A stretch of DNA of 64,000 bases from Gammaproteobacteria bacterium (GCA_029862045.1 JAOTYE010000002.1:124001-188000); one strand, 5' to 3'; shown: positions 52,949-62,329, numbered from the stretch's first letter. Numbers and translations: made by a program. The notes: generated from the letters alone by a model not told the origin.

Positions 52949-53485
52949 ATGCAAACTCGCCTGCCGTTACTTCTCGTTTTGTCTGCAATGTCGGCGCAGC
53001 TGCTCGCCAATGAACCATCGCTCGGTCCGGCCATTGAGGGTTACGGACCCACCTATCCGATAGACGACCGCGATGTTCGGGTAGAGGAGGGTGCCGTCTA
53101 CCGGGCTGTGTTCGATGTAGCGGCGTACTCTGACGATTTGACATCGCTGAACACCCACCTGGTCAGTGTTGCGCGGTTTCTGAACATGCATGCGCGTAAC
53201 GGCGTTGCGACGGAGAGTATGGAACTCGCTGTCGTATTGCATGGAGCTGCGTTCAAAAGTGTCTTGAACAACGACGCGTATCAGGCGCGCTATGACGTCG
53301 ATAATCCCAACCTCGAGCTGGTGATGAAACTGCATGAGGCCGGCGTCCGGTTTTACGTCTGCGGGCAATCGATGGCGTTCGGCGGATTTGAGAAGAGTGA
53401 GTTGGCGAGCCCGGCGAAAATCGCACTGTCGGCGATGACGATGCTGACCGTACTGCAAACCGAAGGTTACGCGTTGTTGCGATAA
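52949..53485 (+). CDS. Exported DsrE/DsrF-like protein
   Basis: 178 residues from the ATG at 52949 (GGAG upstream). Signal peptide to about residue 19, then a DsrE fold: ELAVVLHGAAFKSVLNNDAY, LVMKLHEAGVRFYVCGQSM with the conserved Cys, and the closing ALSAMTMLTVLQTEGYALL. DsrE-like proteins carry sulfur on this Cys; an exported form may act on periplasmic persulfides. Confidence 0.85.
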   Translation: MQTRLPLLLVLSAMSAQLLANEPSLGPAIEGYGPTYPIDDRDVRVEEGAVYRAVFDVAAYSDDLTSLNTHLVSVARFLNMHARNGVATESMELAVVLHGAAFKSVLNNDAYQARYDVDNPNLELVMKLHEAGVRFYVCGQSMAFGGFEKSELASPAKIALSAMTMLTVLQTEGYALLR

Positions 53486-53621
53486 CTTATGCGCACGATG
53501 GTTGTGCTTGAAACCGCATTTGGGACCAAAATCACAGAAACGTATCTTTAGAAAGTTGCATGCATTATCAGGACCTGTTGTACGAATTTTGCGGCCTACG
53601 TAGGTGCCCATGTTTCGAGAC

Positions 53622-53642
53622 GCGGCTTTGCCGCTTTTTTTT
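53622..53642 (+). terminator. Rho-independent terminator
   Basis: GCGGC-TTT-GCCGC followed by eight T, 137 bases after the DsrE-like gene, whose transcript it probably ends. A small RNA ending here is also possible. Confidence 0.75.
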
Positions 53643-53764
53643 GTGCGTCGACATTGCCATGACCTGGGGCACAGTTTTTCAGCCTCTATTCCGTTAAAAA
53701 GGGAGGTCGCCCGGTGCTGAAACGGCACGGGTCGGCCGACCATTCAACATAACGGATAATTGGA

Positions 53765-54799
53765 ATGCGAAGGAATTGCAGGCAGGCAAAAGGATGGGCA
53801 CGTTTCGTGATTGTTATCGCGGCACTGGCATTCTCCGCTTGTTCGACGTTGACGCCCGAGCCGGATCCGATCGACGAGCAGCCCGAGATTGTCATTTTGC
53901 CGCCCGATGCGACTGTCGAGCCAATACCGCCCGCGAAACCAACCAAGCCGATCGAGCCACCGCAGCCGCCAACCGTGGCTATTGTTGTGACGAGCAGTCA
54001 GCCGGCGTACGCCGACGTGGCCGAAGCACTGACGCATCACTTCGAAGACGCCGAGATCTATGATCTGAGTGACAAAAGTCTGCCCCCGGTTTCCGCCCTG
54101 CGCCTGATTAATGACTCCGATTCGCGTGCCGTTATCGCGATCGGCTTGCGCGCCGCTCAATCGTCGGTCGCCATGGCCGGTGTGCCGGTGATCTTTAGCC
54201 AGGTATTTAACTATCAGGACCACGAACTCTTGAATGCGAACAGCCGCGGAGTTGCTGCGTTGCCGCCGTTCGACGCACAGATCGCGGCCTGGAAAAAAAT
54301 CGATCCGACCGTTGCGCGTTTCGGCATCATCGTTGGCGAAGGTCATGACGATCTGATCGCCGAAGCCGAACTTGCTGCAGAACGGCACGGTGTGGACCTG
54401 CGTGTGCAGATCGCACATTCGGATCAGGAGATGCTGTACCTCTTCAAGCGCATGGTGCGGAATATCGACGGTTATTGGTTGTTGCCGGACAATCGCATTC
54501 TCAGTGCCCGCGTACTGCAGGAGTTGTTGGATGAGGCGAAGCAGCAGAACGTTCCTGTCGCGGTGCCGAACGAGTCGATGCTCAAGTTGGGAGGGGCGAT
54601 CAGTTTCTCCACGGTGGCTTCCGACATCGCAGAAACGATTGTCAACATCATTCTGCAGATTCAGGCAGGCAAGTTGGATCGTGTTCCGGCCGTAACTTCG
54701 CTGTCCGAGATTCGCGTGGCGACAAACGATGAGCAATTGCGCAAGCCTGCGGTCGCCAAGTCCTCAACTCAAGACTCAATCCTGGACGTAGATCGATGA
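53765..54799 (+). CDS. Periplasmic ABC-type substrate-binding lipoprotein (TrpX/PF04392-like)
   Basis: 344 residues. Lipobox AFSAC, a proline-rich linker of about 45 residues, then a two-lobed binding domain (VAIVVTSSQPAYADVAEALT, AVIAIGLRAAQSSVAMAGVP, YWLLPDNRILSARVLQELLD). No ABC permease or ATPase is nearby. The stop overlaps the GGDEF-EAL gene start (ATGA at 54796), so it is most likely the ligand sensor of that protein. Confidence 0.85.
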   Translation: MRRNCRQAKGWARFVIVIAALAFSACSTLTPEPDPIDEQPEIVILPPDATVEPIPPAKPTKPIEPPQPPTVAIVVTSSQPAYADVAEALTHHFEDAEIYDLSDKSLPPVSALRLINDSDSRAVIAIGLRAAQSSVAMAGVPVIFSQVFNYQDHELLNANSRGVAALPPFDAQIAAWKKIDPTVARFGIIVGEGHDDLIAEAELAAERHGVDLRVQIAHSDQEMLYLFKRMVRNIDGYWLLPDNRILSARVLQELLDEAKQQNVPVAVPNESMLKLGGAISFSTVASDIAETIVNIILQIQAGKLDRVPAVTSLSEIRVATNDEQLRKPAVAKSSTQDSILDVDR

Positions 54800-56997
54800 A
54801 AGCGGCGATCGCGTCAGTCACCGCCCAGCTCGCCAGACTTTTCAGTCGCGACAGGGCCAAAAACGGCAAGCGCGTGCTGGTGAATGATATTTTGTCGATC
54901 CAGGTCATTAGTGCCGCACTGATCGGTGGACTCGCTATCGCAAGCTTGTACTGGGGCGGGCAGTGGGTCTTGCAAGACAATTACGGTCGCTGGGCCTTGC
55001 AGTGGACCGAGGAGCTCAACGAACTCGGGTCTCCTTTGTTTCTGGCGGATGACGGTGAAGCACTGATCCGTCTGGAGAGTTACGTCGAACGTTATCCCGA
55101 AATCGACAGGGTTGCGTATTTCGCCAAGGACGGGACGGCACTTTTCTCTGTCGACAACACAGACGATGCTGAGCCGGTCGCCGATTTGTCCGCGTCCATG
55201 CTCAGCGATGCGGTCGCCGTTGTCGGTAAACGCAAGCCGTACCTGATGCGTGGTGGCATCCTGGACCCAAGGCAGTTCGAGATTCTTGCCCCGGTCTGGA
55301 CAGAATCGATTCCGGTCGACGGCCTGTTCGACTTCGACCCGGCGAGCCTGCAGCAGGACTCGCAAACCGAGTTGATCGGGTTTATTGGCATTCGCCTTGA
55401 TTTCGTAATGTTTCACGACCGTTTGCTGTCGAATATTCGCGGCGCGATCCTGATATTACTGGGCTTGCTCATTGTCTTCGGGTTGTACGGCAGACGAACG
55501 CTGCGCAAGGCGTTGGCGTCGATCTCCGGTCTGCAAAAACCCATTCAAGAGCTTGCGAAGGGTAATCTCGGCGTCAAATTCGAACCAGCCGAACACCGCG
55601 AAATCTCCGATATTGTCGAGGCTTTGGAGACCACCGCAACCGCGCTGAGTGAGCGTGATGCAGAACTTCTTGAGCTAGCCAATCACGACAGCCTGACCGG
55701 CCTATTCAATCGGCGACGATTTGTCGAAGAATTCGATAAGGAAATCACTAACGCATTGCAGCAGGGCTACAGCAGTGCGCTGTTCTTCATCGATCTGGAC
55801 CAATTCAAATACGTTAACGACGCGTGCGGGCATCCGGCCGGTGACCGCTTGCTTTGCAAGGTTGCTGATGAGTTAAAGCGCAGCGTCCGAAGCGACGACA
55901 TCGTTGCCCGCTTCGGCGGCGATGAATTCGCAATCCTGATGCGTCGCACCGACGCGGACGCCGCGCAAGCGTGCGCGGAGTCGATTCTGGCGAATTTGCG
56001 GCACATGGCACACGTCGAAGAAGATCAAGTGTTCCATGTCCATTGCAGTATCGGCATTACGATGTTGACAGGGGATGAACTGCGGCACGATGAGCTGATT
56101 AATCAGGCGGACATCGCGTGTCGGGAAGCGAAAATGGCCGGCCGCAATCGCATGCACCTCTACGAGCATTCCGAAGACACCGTGCAACGTATATCAGCCG
56201 ATGTCGGCTGGATGAACCGTCTGCGCAATGCCGTAGACGACGACGAATTCGAGCTCCGTTTTCAACCTATCAACCGTATTGATACCGGTGAAACGACGCA
56301 CCACGAAGTGCTCATCAGGCTGCAAGGCGATGATGGCAAGATGATCCTGCCGGATACGTTTCTGCCGGCCGCCGTACGCTTCGGCCTGATGTCTGAAATC
56401 GATTTTTGGATGATTCGGCACGCCGCCAAAGCCTACGCCGAACATTCGTGTCGCGCGCGGCGGCTCAAATTGGCGATCAATCTGTCGGCAAACGCATTCG
56501 AGAATGACGACCTGACTAAGTTCGTCGAGGATTCATTCAAGGAGCATGATGTGGAACCGAGTGACATCATTCTCGAGATCACCGAGAGCCTGGCAATTAG
56601 GCGGCCGCTGCATGTCGAGCAAAAGATTACCGCGCTGCGAGCGCTGGGCTGTCATTTTGCACTGGACGATTTTGGTACGGGCTACAGTTCATTCAGCTAT
56701 CTGCAAAAACTGCATTTTGATTACATAAAGATCGACGGTGCGTTCGTACAGGACATACTCAATAACCCGGTTGATCAAAAGATGATCAAGCTGATCGCGG
56801 AGATCGGCCGTGAAGCTGGCATGCAAACTATCGCGGAGTACGTGCAAGACGCCGAGTCACTGGTCTTGCTTGGTGAACTGGGTGTGGACATGGCACAAGG
56901 CTACTTCGTTGGCCGTCCCACAAAGAAACCGCAACTTAAGTCAACGCCGCTCACCCTCAGTTCCCGGCGCGCCAAGCGCTCATCACGCCAGAACTGA
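54796..56997 (+). CDS. Membrane GGDEF-EAL protein for cyclic-di-GMP signalling
   Basis: 733 residues. Membrane segments at about 34-54 and 215-235 flank a periplasmic sensor region; then HAMP (about 236-290), GGDEF domain with RFGGDEF near residue 377, and EAL domain with the first motif as HHEVLIRL (EVL in place of EAL), EITES, LDDFGTGYSSF and the Lys of YIKIDG intact. The residues needed for phosphodiesterase action are present, so both activities are possible. Coupled to the substrate-binding lipoprotein upstream. Confidence 0.93.
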   Translation: MKAAIASVTAQLARLFSRDRAKNGKRVLVNDILSIQVISAALIGGLAIASLYWGGQWVLQDNYGRWALQWTEELNELGSPLFLADDGEALIRLESYVERYPEIDRVAYFAKDGTALFSVDNTDDAEPVADLSASMLSDAVAVVGKRKPYLMRGGILDPRQFEILAPVWTESIPVDGLFDFDPASLQQDSQTELIGFIGIRLDFVMFHDRLLSNIRGAILILLGLLIVFGLYGRRTLRKALASISGLQKPIQELAKGNLGVKFEPAEHREISDIVEALETTATALSERDAELLELANHDSLTGLFNRRRFVEEFDKEITNALQQGYSSALFFIDLDQFKYVNDACGHPAGDRLLCKVADELKRSVRSDDIVARFGGDEFAILMRRTDADAAQACAESILANLRHMAHVEEDQVFHVHCSIGITMLTGDELRHDELINQADIACREAKMAGRNRMHLYEHSEDTVQRISADVGWMNRLRNAVDDDEFELRFQPINRIDTGETTHHEVLIRLQGDDGKMILPDTFLPAAVRFGLMSEIDFWMIRHAAKAYAEHSCRARRLKLAINLSANAFENDDLTKFVEDSFKEHDVEPSDIILEITESLAIRRPLHVEQKITALRALGCHFALDDFGTGYSSFSYLQKLHFDYIKIDGAFVQDILNNPVDQKMIKLIAEIGREAGMQTIAEYVQDAESLVLLGELGVDMAQGYFVGRPTKKPQLKSTPLTLSSRRAKRSSRQN

Positions 56998-57029
56998 CAA
57001 CCGGCACCCGTCGATTCCATGCGGCGCTG

Positions 57030-57494
57030 TCATTTCTGGCTCATAACCCTGGCCAGGAATCTGTCCAGATTATTCGCGAAAGCCTGCCGATCACTTTTAC
57101 TCAAAGCCGGCGGTCCACCGGTGTCTATTCCACTGGCTCGCAACGTATCCATGAAGTCTCTCATGTTCAGTCGCGCCCTGATGTTGTCTACCGAGTACAG
57201 CTCGCCTCGAGGGTTGAGCGCATGGCCGCCTTTGTCGATAACCTCTGCCGCCAAAGGAATGTCTGCAGTTACGACCAGGTCACCAGTGTCAAGTCGCTTG
57301 ATAATCTCACTGTCCGCAACATCAAATCCCGACGGGACCTGAATAGTCTTGATGAATTCCGACGCAGGCACGCGCAACGGCTGGTTGGCGACGAGCGTCA
57401 ATAACGTTTCCGTTCGTTCCGCCGCCCTGAACAGGATTTCCTTGATTACGACAGGGCATGCATCAGCATCGACCCATATCTTGACAGCTGGCAC
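57030..57494 (-). CDS. yaiI: YaiI/YqxD-family (UPF0178) protein
   Basis: 154 residues. [20 protein letters not shown] is the diagnostic N-terminus with conserved acids, followed by [20 protein letters not shown] and [13 protein letters not shown]-like nuclease fold is suspected for the family, activity unproven. Convergent with the GGDEF-EAL gene. Confidence 0.93.
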   Translation of the reverse strand: MPAVKIWVDADACPVVIKEILFRAAERTETLLTLVANQPLRVPASEFIKTIQVPSGFDVADSEIIKRLDTGDLVVTADIPLAAEVIDKGGHALNPRGELYSVDNIRARLNMRDFMDTLRASGIDTGGPPALSKSDRQAFANNLDRFLARVMSQK

Positions 57495-57678
57495 TTATTC
57501 ACCAATAACCTCGATCGAGAGCGCCCCACCTTATCAAAACTTCGTTTCACTCTCTTGTTTTGCCCGCGCTAAGGGTAATTCCGAATTGCGCTCGCTGATA
57601 ATCAGGCGCATAAAACTAGCAGGGACTGATTCTATTGCGCGATTCACTTAGCGGAATCGGCGCAAGAGGAGGTGCGCC

Positions 57679-58095
57679 ATGAGCACGCTGAAGATAATGT
57701 ACGACGGCGATCAACACGCGACCGCATTGCAAGAGCCACATCACAATATCGTGGCGATTGATTGCCCCTACACTGGTAAAGGTGACGAATTCTCACCTGC
57801 GAGTTTGCTCGGTATTAGTCTCGGCAGTTGCATGCTGTTGTCGATGGGCGCCATTGCCCAACGGGATCATCTGGATCTCAGAGGCACCGTTGTCAACATT
57901 CAACTCACGGGCATGGACAAGACGTTTCCGCACGTCGACACGATCACAGTGACATTTGATATTCCACGAAATTTTTTGCCAACTGATCGTGAAAAACTGG
58001 AAAGAGCAGCTGGCCTTTGCCCGATTATGGCCAGTCTCAGTACAGAGACAACGATAACTGCGATCTACAACTACGCTGACGCAAAGGCAGCTTGA
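57679..58095 (+). CDS. OsmC-family peroxidase-like protein
   Basis: 138 residues. Two redox Cys are in ISLGSCMLL and AAGLCPIMAS, the OsmC/Ohr layout, with Arg/Glu-rich beta strands. Reduces organic peroxides with thiols. A good GAGGAGG precedes the ATG. Its 3' end overlaps an OmpW remnant on the other strand. Confidence 0.88.
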   Translation: MSTLKIMYDGDQHATALQEPHHNIVAIDCPYTGKGDEFSPASLLGISLGSCMLLSMGAIAQRDHLDLRGTVVNIQLTGMDKTFPHVDTITVTFDIPRNFLPTDREKLERAAGLCPIMASLSTETTITAIYNYADAKAA

Positions 58096-58448
58096 TCGAC
58101 TTGCCAGTCACCACCGAGCTGAGCGGCAACGCCAAACGAGCCGTCGAGTATCAGTTTACTAACTTCATCGTCGACCATATCGGGGTGCAGCTTCGTGCTT
58201 GAGAACCTCGTCCAGTTCAAGCCAAGGCCCAGATACGGTTGAAAATCCCGATCCGGAGCAAAGTGATACTGGAACGAGAGAGTCGGCGGTATGTGTTTCG
58301 TTTCGCCAATCTTTGTTTTGACATCGTAATCTACCGGGACGTCCAGAAGACCGGGATCAATGATGGTCAAACTTGCGTCGATGTCATGTTTGATCGGCAA
58401 TGCTGCTTCAAGATAGGAATTGTACTTACGAGGACAATGACGTTATTG
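58071..58448 (-). pseudogene. OmpW outer-membrane protein remnant
   Basis: The minus-strand reading has YLEAALPIKHDIDASLT, IPPTLSFQYHFAPDRDFQPY, LGLGLNWTRFS and LDGSFGVAAQLGGDWQVD, the core of OmpW with the LPPTL and PY-G-GLN-T segments. No signal peptide or N-terminal strands precede it, and the C-terminal strands with the final aromatic residue are missing. The frame ends in OsmC antisense. A decayed ompW gene with both ends lost. Confidence 0.65.
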
Positions 58449-58451
58449 GGG

Positions 58452-58889
58452 CTAGCCGCCGACGTCCTGCAGCAGTTCGATGAACTCGTGCAATTGCGAT
58501 GCCGCCTTCGGCGAACGCTCGAGCAGGGCCGTCATCGTATCGTCGACCACGCCCGACGCGTCGGTCAGCAATTCGCGACCGGCCGGCGTTAGCGCCGCAA
58601 TCGCCAGACGCGCATCGCGCTTGCTCTTGACCGTGGAGACGATGCCCAGCTTTTCCATCGGGCGAAGCGCCCGGGTCACGCCCGATGGGGTAAGGCTCAC
58701 CGCCTGAGCCAGATCGACGCGGCTGGCCTGAGAATTTGGCGCATCGCCGAGGGCTCGCAACAGGCGATATTCGGCGAGACTAATGCCGCGTATGGAGCCA
58801 AGACTGTTGTCCAGCCGGCGCTCGAGATGGCTCCAGGCACCTGCAAATGCGAGCGCCAGCGTTTGTTCACGTGTCATTTCAGTATGCAT
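58452..58889 (-). CDS. MarR-family transcriptional regulator
   Basis: 145 residues from the ATG at 58889 (ATG at 58877 is an alternative). Winged helix with LAEYRLLRALGDAP, DLAQAVSLTPSGVTRALRPM (recognition helix), the wing SKRDARLAIAALT, and an acidic C-terminal dimer helix. A repeated TACTCA element lies just upstream (58910-58931). Regulates an unknown target; ompW or the divergent yceH gene are neighbours. Confidence 0.88.
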   Translation of the reverse strand: MHTEMTREQTLALAFAGAWSHLERRLDNSLGSIRGISLAEYRLLRALGDAPNSQASRVDLAQAVSLTPSGVTRALRPMEKLGIVSTVKSKRDARLAIAALTPAGRELLTDASGVVDDTMTALLERSPKAASQLHEFIELLQDVGG

Positions 58890-58909
58890 CTGTGAAGCAT
58901 AACCGATAC

Positions 58910-58931
58910 GTGAGTACTCACGCAATACTCA
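58910..58931 (-). promoter_or_regulatory. Candidate operator of the MarR gene
   Basis: The 12-bp palindrome GTGAGTACTCAC (58910-58921) is followed by a second TACTCA half site at 58926-58931, about 20 bases before the marR start. This is typical of MarR autoregulation. Confidence 0.5.
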
Positions 58932-59040
58932 ATTAAAAATCCCAAACGGGAGAGCTTGCCCGGGGCGAGTCAATGCTCCAAAGTACGCCGCAAGACGGTC
59001 GCATCCGGCCGGCTCTGGATACCGCTACGAGGACCCGTTC

Positions 59041-59703
59041 GTGCTGCAAGAACTCACTGCTATCGAAGCCCGTGTGATTGGCTGCCTGATCGAGAAGTCC
59101 GTCGTCACACCGGATCAATATCCGCTGACGTTGAATGCCCTGACCAACGCCTGCAATCAAAAATCCGGTCGCAACCCCGTGATGGCCTTGCAGCAAGGCG
59201 AGGTGCAACACACGGTTCGCGATCTCGAGGCCAAGCACCTCGTGCGCATGGAAGAGAACTTCAAGAGCCGGACCGAGAAATACACACAGCGGTTTTGCAA
59301 TACGCGTTACAGCAACCTGCAATTCGAACCGCCGCAGCTCGCCATTGTTTGTTTGCTGTTGTTGCGCGGACCGCAGACGCCGGGCGAGATACGATCGCGC
59401 AGTGGTCGTTTGCACAGCTTTGCGGACAACGCCGACGTTGTGCTCGCGTTAACGAGTCTAATCGATCGCGACGGTGAACCGCTGTTGGTGAAATTGCCGC
59501 GCACGCCGGGACGCAAAGATTCAGAGTACATGCACCTGTTCTCAGGACCTGTGGATGTCGAAGCGCATGTCAGCCAGGTCCAGGCAGAGAAGCCGTCAGG
59601 GACGTCGGAGCGAGTCAGCGTGGCCGAATTGTCGGAACGGGTCAGTCGACTCGAAGCCGACGTGGCTGAGCTAAAGGAACTCATGCAGCAACTTCAGAAG
59701 TGA
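59041..59703 (+). CDS. yceH: YceH-family (UPF0502/DUF480) protein
   Basis: 220 residues from GTG (GAGGAC upstream). LTAIEARVIGCLIEKSVVTP, QYPLTLNALTNACNQKSGRNP and the PGEIRSRSGRL segment are the DUF480 signatures, a double winged-helix fold. The C-terminus is a short coiled coil (VSRLEADVAELKELMQQL). Role unknown, cytoplasmic. Divergent from marR. Confidence 0.93.
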   Translation: MLQELTAIEARVIGCLIEKSVVTPDQYPLTLNALTNACNQKSGRNPVMALQQGEVQHTVRDLEAKHLVRMEENFKSRTEKYTQRFCNTRYSNLQFEPPQLAIVCLLLLRGPQTPGEIRSRSGRLHSFADNADVVLALTSLIDRDGEPLLVKLPRTPGRKDSEYMHLFSGPVDVEAHVSQVQAEKPSGTSERVSVAELSERVSRLEADVAELKELMQQLQK

Positions 59704-59721
59704 ACACGAGGTAAGAATCAC

Positions 59722-60003
59722 ATGAAAGCTATCTGGAATGGAGCGGTCATTGCAGAATCGGATGACACCGTGGTTGTCGAGGGTAACCACTATTTCCCGG
59801 GGGATTCAGTGCGGCGGGATATTCTCGTGGCAAGCGATCACACAACGGTTTGTCCCTGGAAAGGCACCGCGAGCTACTACTCGTTGCAGGTTGACGGTGA
59901 CACCAATACCAACGCGGCCTGGTATTACGCGGACCCTAAAAACGCGGCGAAAGAGATTGCGGGCCGCATTGCGTTTTGGAACGGTGTCGAATTGACTGAC
60001 TAG
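59722..60003 (+). CDS. DUF427 protein
   Basis: 93 residues. KAIWNGAVIAESDDTVVVEG, VCPWKGTASYYSLQVDG and NAAWYYADPK are the DUF427 family pattern, a small beta-rich domain of unknown function. It follows yceH by 18 bases and is likely co-transcribed. Confidence 0.92.
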   Translation: MKAIWNGAVIAESDDTVVVEGNHYFPGDSVRRDILVASDHTTVCPWKGTASYYSLQVDGDTNTNAAWYYADPKNAAKEIAGRIAFWNGVELTD

Positions 60004-60059
60004 CCGTTGCCGGTAGATTGACTATACTGAGGAAGAAGAAAATCCCAAGGAGAATAACA

Positions 60060-60848
60060 ATGAAAAAATGCTCGTTTATTGTCAGTGTCGTCGCGCTGAT
60101 TTTGCCGTTGGGCGTTTTGGCCGACAGTCACGAGGAAGAACTACCGTCATTATCCGACGTCTGGATCATGGTGCCGAAGCAAGGCATGGAGGGCCAATTT
60201 GAATCAGCTATCCAGGCCCACATGGCAGCTCGCGCGGAAGGCGAAGATTCGCGTAATTGGGCCGGCTTCAGAGTAGTGCTTGGTCACAACCTAAACATGT
60301 ATCAGTGGCGTTACTGCTGCTTTGACTGGGCGGACCAGGATGCGTACCTATCTGAGGAGCAGGAGAAGGGCTTTAACGCGCACTGGAGCGAAAACGTGCA
60401 CCAGTACGTCGACCACTACCACCACTACCTCGAAAACACGGACCGGGAGAACAGTAACTGGCCGGAAGACGAGCCTACCGGGCCGTACTATGGCGTAACC
60501 ACCAGGACCTGGAAGCAAGGCGCGGGCCCCGGCCCTAACGAGGCACGCAAGAAATTGAGCCAGCTCGCGCTCAACGAAGGATGGGCGGAGGAGGGCCACA
60601 AGTGGCTCTGGCTATCACGCATCGGAGGAAAACCTATGCTGGCGATCGTGACGGAGCATGAGAATTTCGCAGACATGGCGCCTTCCGAGCCGAATTTTTT
60701 CGAGTTTGTGACCGAGCAGATGGGGTCGGCAGAAGAAGCGGACGCAGTCTTCACTGAGTTCGGGTCGGGTTTCGCGAGTTCGGATTACACGGTCTGGATG
60801 TTCGATCCCGACTTGTCCACGCCCGCTGACGACAGCGAGGATGACTAG
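60060..60848 (+). CDS. Exported protein of unknown function
   Basis: 262 residues from the ATG at 60060 (AAGGAG upstream). Signal peptide to about residue 21 (VLA-DS). The body has repeated aromatic-rich segments (WIMVPKQGMEGQFESAIQAH, YQWRYCCFDWADQDAY, WLWLSRIGGKPMLAIV), like two ABM-type dimeric alpha/beta-barrel domains in tandem. No active site recognised. Confidence 0.82.
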   Translation: MKKCSFIVSVVALILPLGVLADSHEEELPSLSDVWIMVPKQGMEGQFESAIQAHMAARAEGEDSRNWAGFRVVLGHNLNMYQWRYCCFDWADQDAYLSEEQEKGFNAHWSENVHQYVDHYHHYLENTDRENSNWPEDEPTGPYYGVTTRTWKQGAGPGPNEARKKLSQLALNEGWAEEGHKWLWLSRIGGKPMLAIVTEHENFADMAPSEPNFFEFVTEQMGSAEEADAVFTEFGSGFASSDYTVWMFDPDLSTPADDSEDD

Positions 60849-60866
60849 CCAGCAATTTGCAGGGAT

Positions 60867-60898
60867 AAAAGACAGCCCGCGAGAGCGGGCTGTCTTTT
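60867..60898. terminator. Bidirectional rho-independent terminator
   Basis: AAAAGACAGCCCGC pairs with GCGGGCTGTCTTTT around GAGA, serving both the plus gene ending at 60848 and the minus gene ending at 60906. Confidence 0.88.
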
Positions 60899-60905
60899 CT
60901 TACGG

Positions 60906-61475
60906 CTAGTGATGTACGGACAAAATTGGCTGGACGCCATCGAACATTGATTCGAGTTCCACGCCCAGTGCATCGCCGAACTTCGAGACCATGATGTAGG
61001 TTGTGATGACGAAGGTTGCCTCGACAATTTGAGAATCCGACCAGTGTTTGTGCAAACGATCCCATAGTTCCTTCGAGACGTTATTCGCGTCCTCGCCGAT
61101 TTGCACGGTCAGGTCGAGGAGTGCTCGTTCACCATCGGTAAATAACGGGCTTTCCTTGTACTTGTTACCATCCAAATCGGCGATCTTGTCCTGCCCCATG
61201 CCGAGCATTTCTGAAACCCGCTCGTGTTGCACGACGCAATATTGGCAATTGTTTCGTTGCGTGGCCTTCAGGATCAACAGTTCCTTGGTCAGCCAGTCCA
61301 GCTCGCCGTCTTTCAGGATAGCCATAACGAGTTCGGTGAAAACGGTGCCGTACTCCGGGTGGTGACCAAACACCTTGAATATATTCAGAAGCGCCTGAAA
61401 ACGCTCTTCGGCGAGGTCGTAGAACTTCAGCGTGTCGGCGTCAGCGTCTTCACGCTCAACGTAAGATACAGTCAT
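60906..61475 (-). CDS. AhpD/carboxymuconolactone-decarboxylase-family protein
   Basis: 189 residues. The C-x2-C of NNCQYCVVQH, with the following His (residue about 82), is the peroxidase/thiol active site of AhpD-like CMD proteins, in the usual helix pair (LLILKATQRNNCQYC). Probable alkylhydroperoxidase-type redox function in the cytoplasm. Single gene. Confidence 0.88.
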   Translation of the reverse strand: MTVSYVEREDADADTLKFYDLAEERFQALLNIFKVFGHHPEYGTVFTELVMAILKDGELDWLTKELLILKATQRNNCQYCVVQHERVSEMLGMGQDKIADLDGNKYKESPLFTDGERALLDLTVQIGEDANNVSKELWDRLHKHWSDSQIVEATFVITTYIMVSKFGDALGVELESMFDGVQPILSVHH

Positions 61476-61508
61476 TACCTTCTCCTGCTGACTTGATCAT
61501 TGATCGAT

Positions 61509-62228
61509 TCAGTAAGGCCGATAAGGCCTTCCGAAATGGACAGCGAGCCCGGCTAAAAGTGCCAATAGTGAGGCGACCATCGAGATGCGCCAGTAGCTCG
61601 TTGCATGTTGCACGATGTCAAAGCGTTTCACATACAGCGTCTCGCAGGCACCGTCGCCAGTATCTGTCCGAGTTGTGCTGGTGCCGCGCTTGCCACCTCG
61701 CGCGCTGGAATAACTCGCCAGGTAACCGCGCACACGAATCTGATCGCCAATCTGGATGTCTTTGACCCGGTCGCGAATGTTGTCATCGTCCGAGATCAGA
61801 TGATTGTTGGACAACTGATTCATGTCAAATGAATCCCAGGCCTGTTGATCCCGGGTGAAAACGTTGCAGGTAAATATTCCGTTCCAGAAGTCGATCTGGT
61901 GCAAATCGCTGGTCGAGTTGTCGCCCCACACAACACAGACATCAAGCATATTCAGATGGTCGTCTGCCAGGCGGTGCATCCGGCTGTTATTGTCATGATG
62001 ACGATACGAGACGATCATGCCGACGATGTCGTACTCGTATTCAGGCTCGATCAGATACTCGACTTCATTAAATACGGCTGTAAAAGGGCGTTGCCGGGTC
62101 TCTGTTTGCGCGGGTTCGTTCGTGATTTCCGGCACATAGTCGATGTTTCGCGGCAGGTCATTTCTGTTCCAGAACGAAACGAGCAGCCAAACGAAACTTA
62201 CCGCGACAAAGATGTTATTTATTCGCAT
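61509..62228 (-). CDS. Membrane protein of unknown function
   Basis: 239 residues. Membrane segments at about 5-20 and 215-233 enclose a periplasmic domain with a PFTAVFNEVEYLIEPEYEYD start, conserved DVCVVWGDN and a GDQIRVRGYLASY OB-like strand, ending with a Cys (GACETLY). No known function. Starts eight bases from the nearest of the four TTCAG repeats. Confidence 0.75.
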   Translation of the reverse strand: MRINNIFVAVSFVWLLVSFWNRNDLPRNIDYVPEITNEPAQTETRQRPFTAVFNEVEYLIEPEYEYDIVGMIVSYRHHDNNSRMHRLADDHLNMLDVCVVWGDNSTSDLHQIDFWNGIFTCNVFTRDQQAWDSFDMNQLSNNHLISDDDNIRDRVKDIQIGDQIRVRGYLASYSSARGGKRGTSTTRTDTGDGACETLYVKRFDIVQHATSYWRISMVASLLALLAGLAVHFGRPYRPY

Positions 62229-62235
62229 GAACCTA

Positions 62236-62273
62236 TTCAGGACCTGTTCAGAAAAATTTCAGGCTCCATTAAG
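62236..62273 (+). promoter_or_regulatory. Four phased TTCAG half-sites, OmpR-family-type activator region
   Basis: TTCAG starts at 62236, 62247 and 62258, and TTAAG at 62269, each exactly 11 bases apart. This tandem one-turn phasing is typical of OmpR/PhoB-family dimers (PmrA/QseB-like boxes). The last site lies at the place of a -35 for a -10 CATATT at 62283-62288, so it should activate the gene at 62330. Confidence 0.65.
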
Positions 62274-62329
62274 CCGTCCGGCCATATTCTGACTGCGAGT
62301 TACAAAGGAATGTACACGAGGAGGACGCC

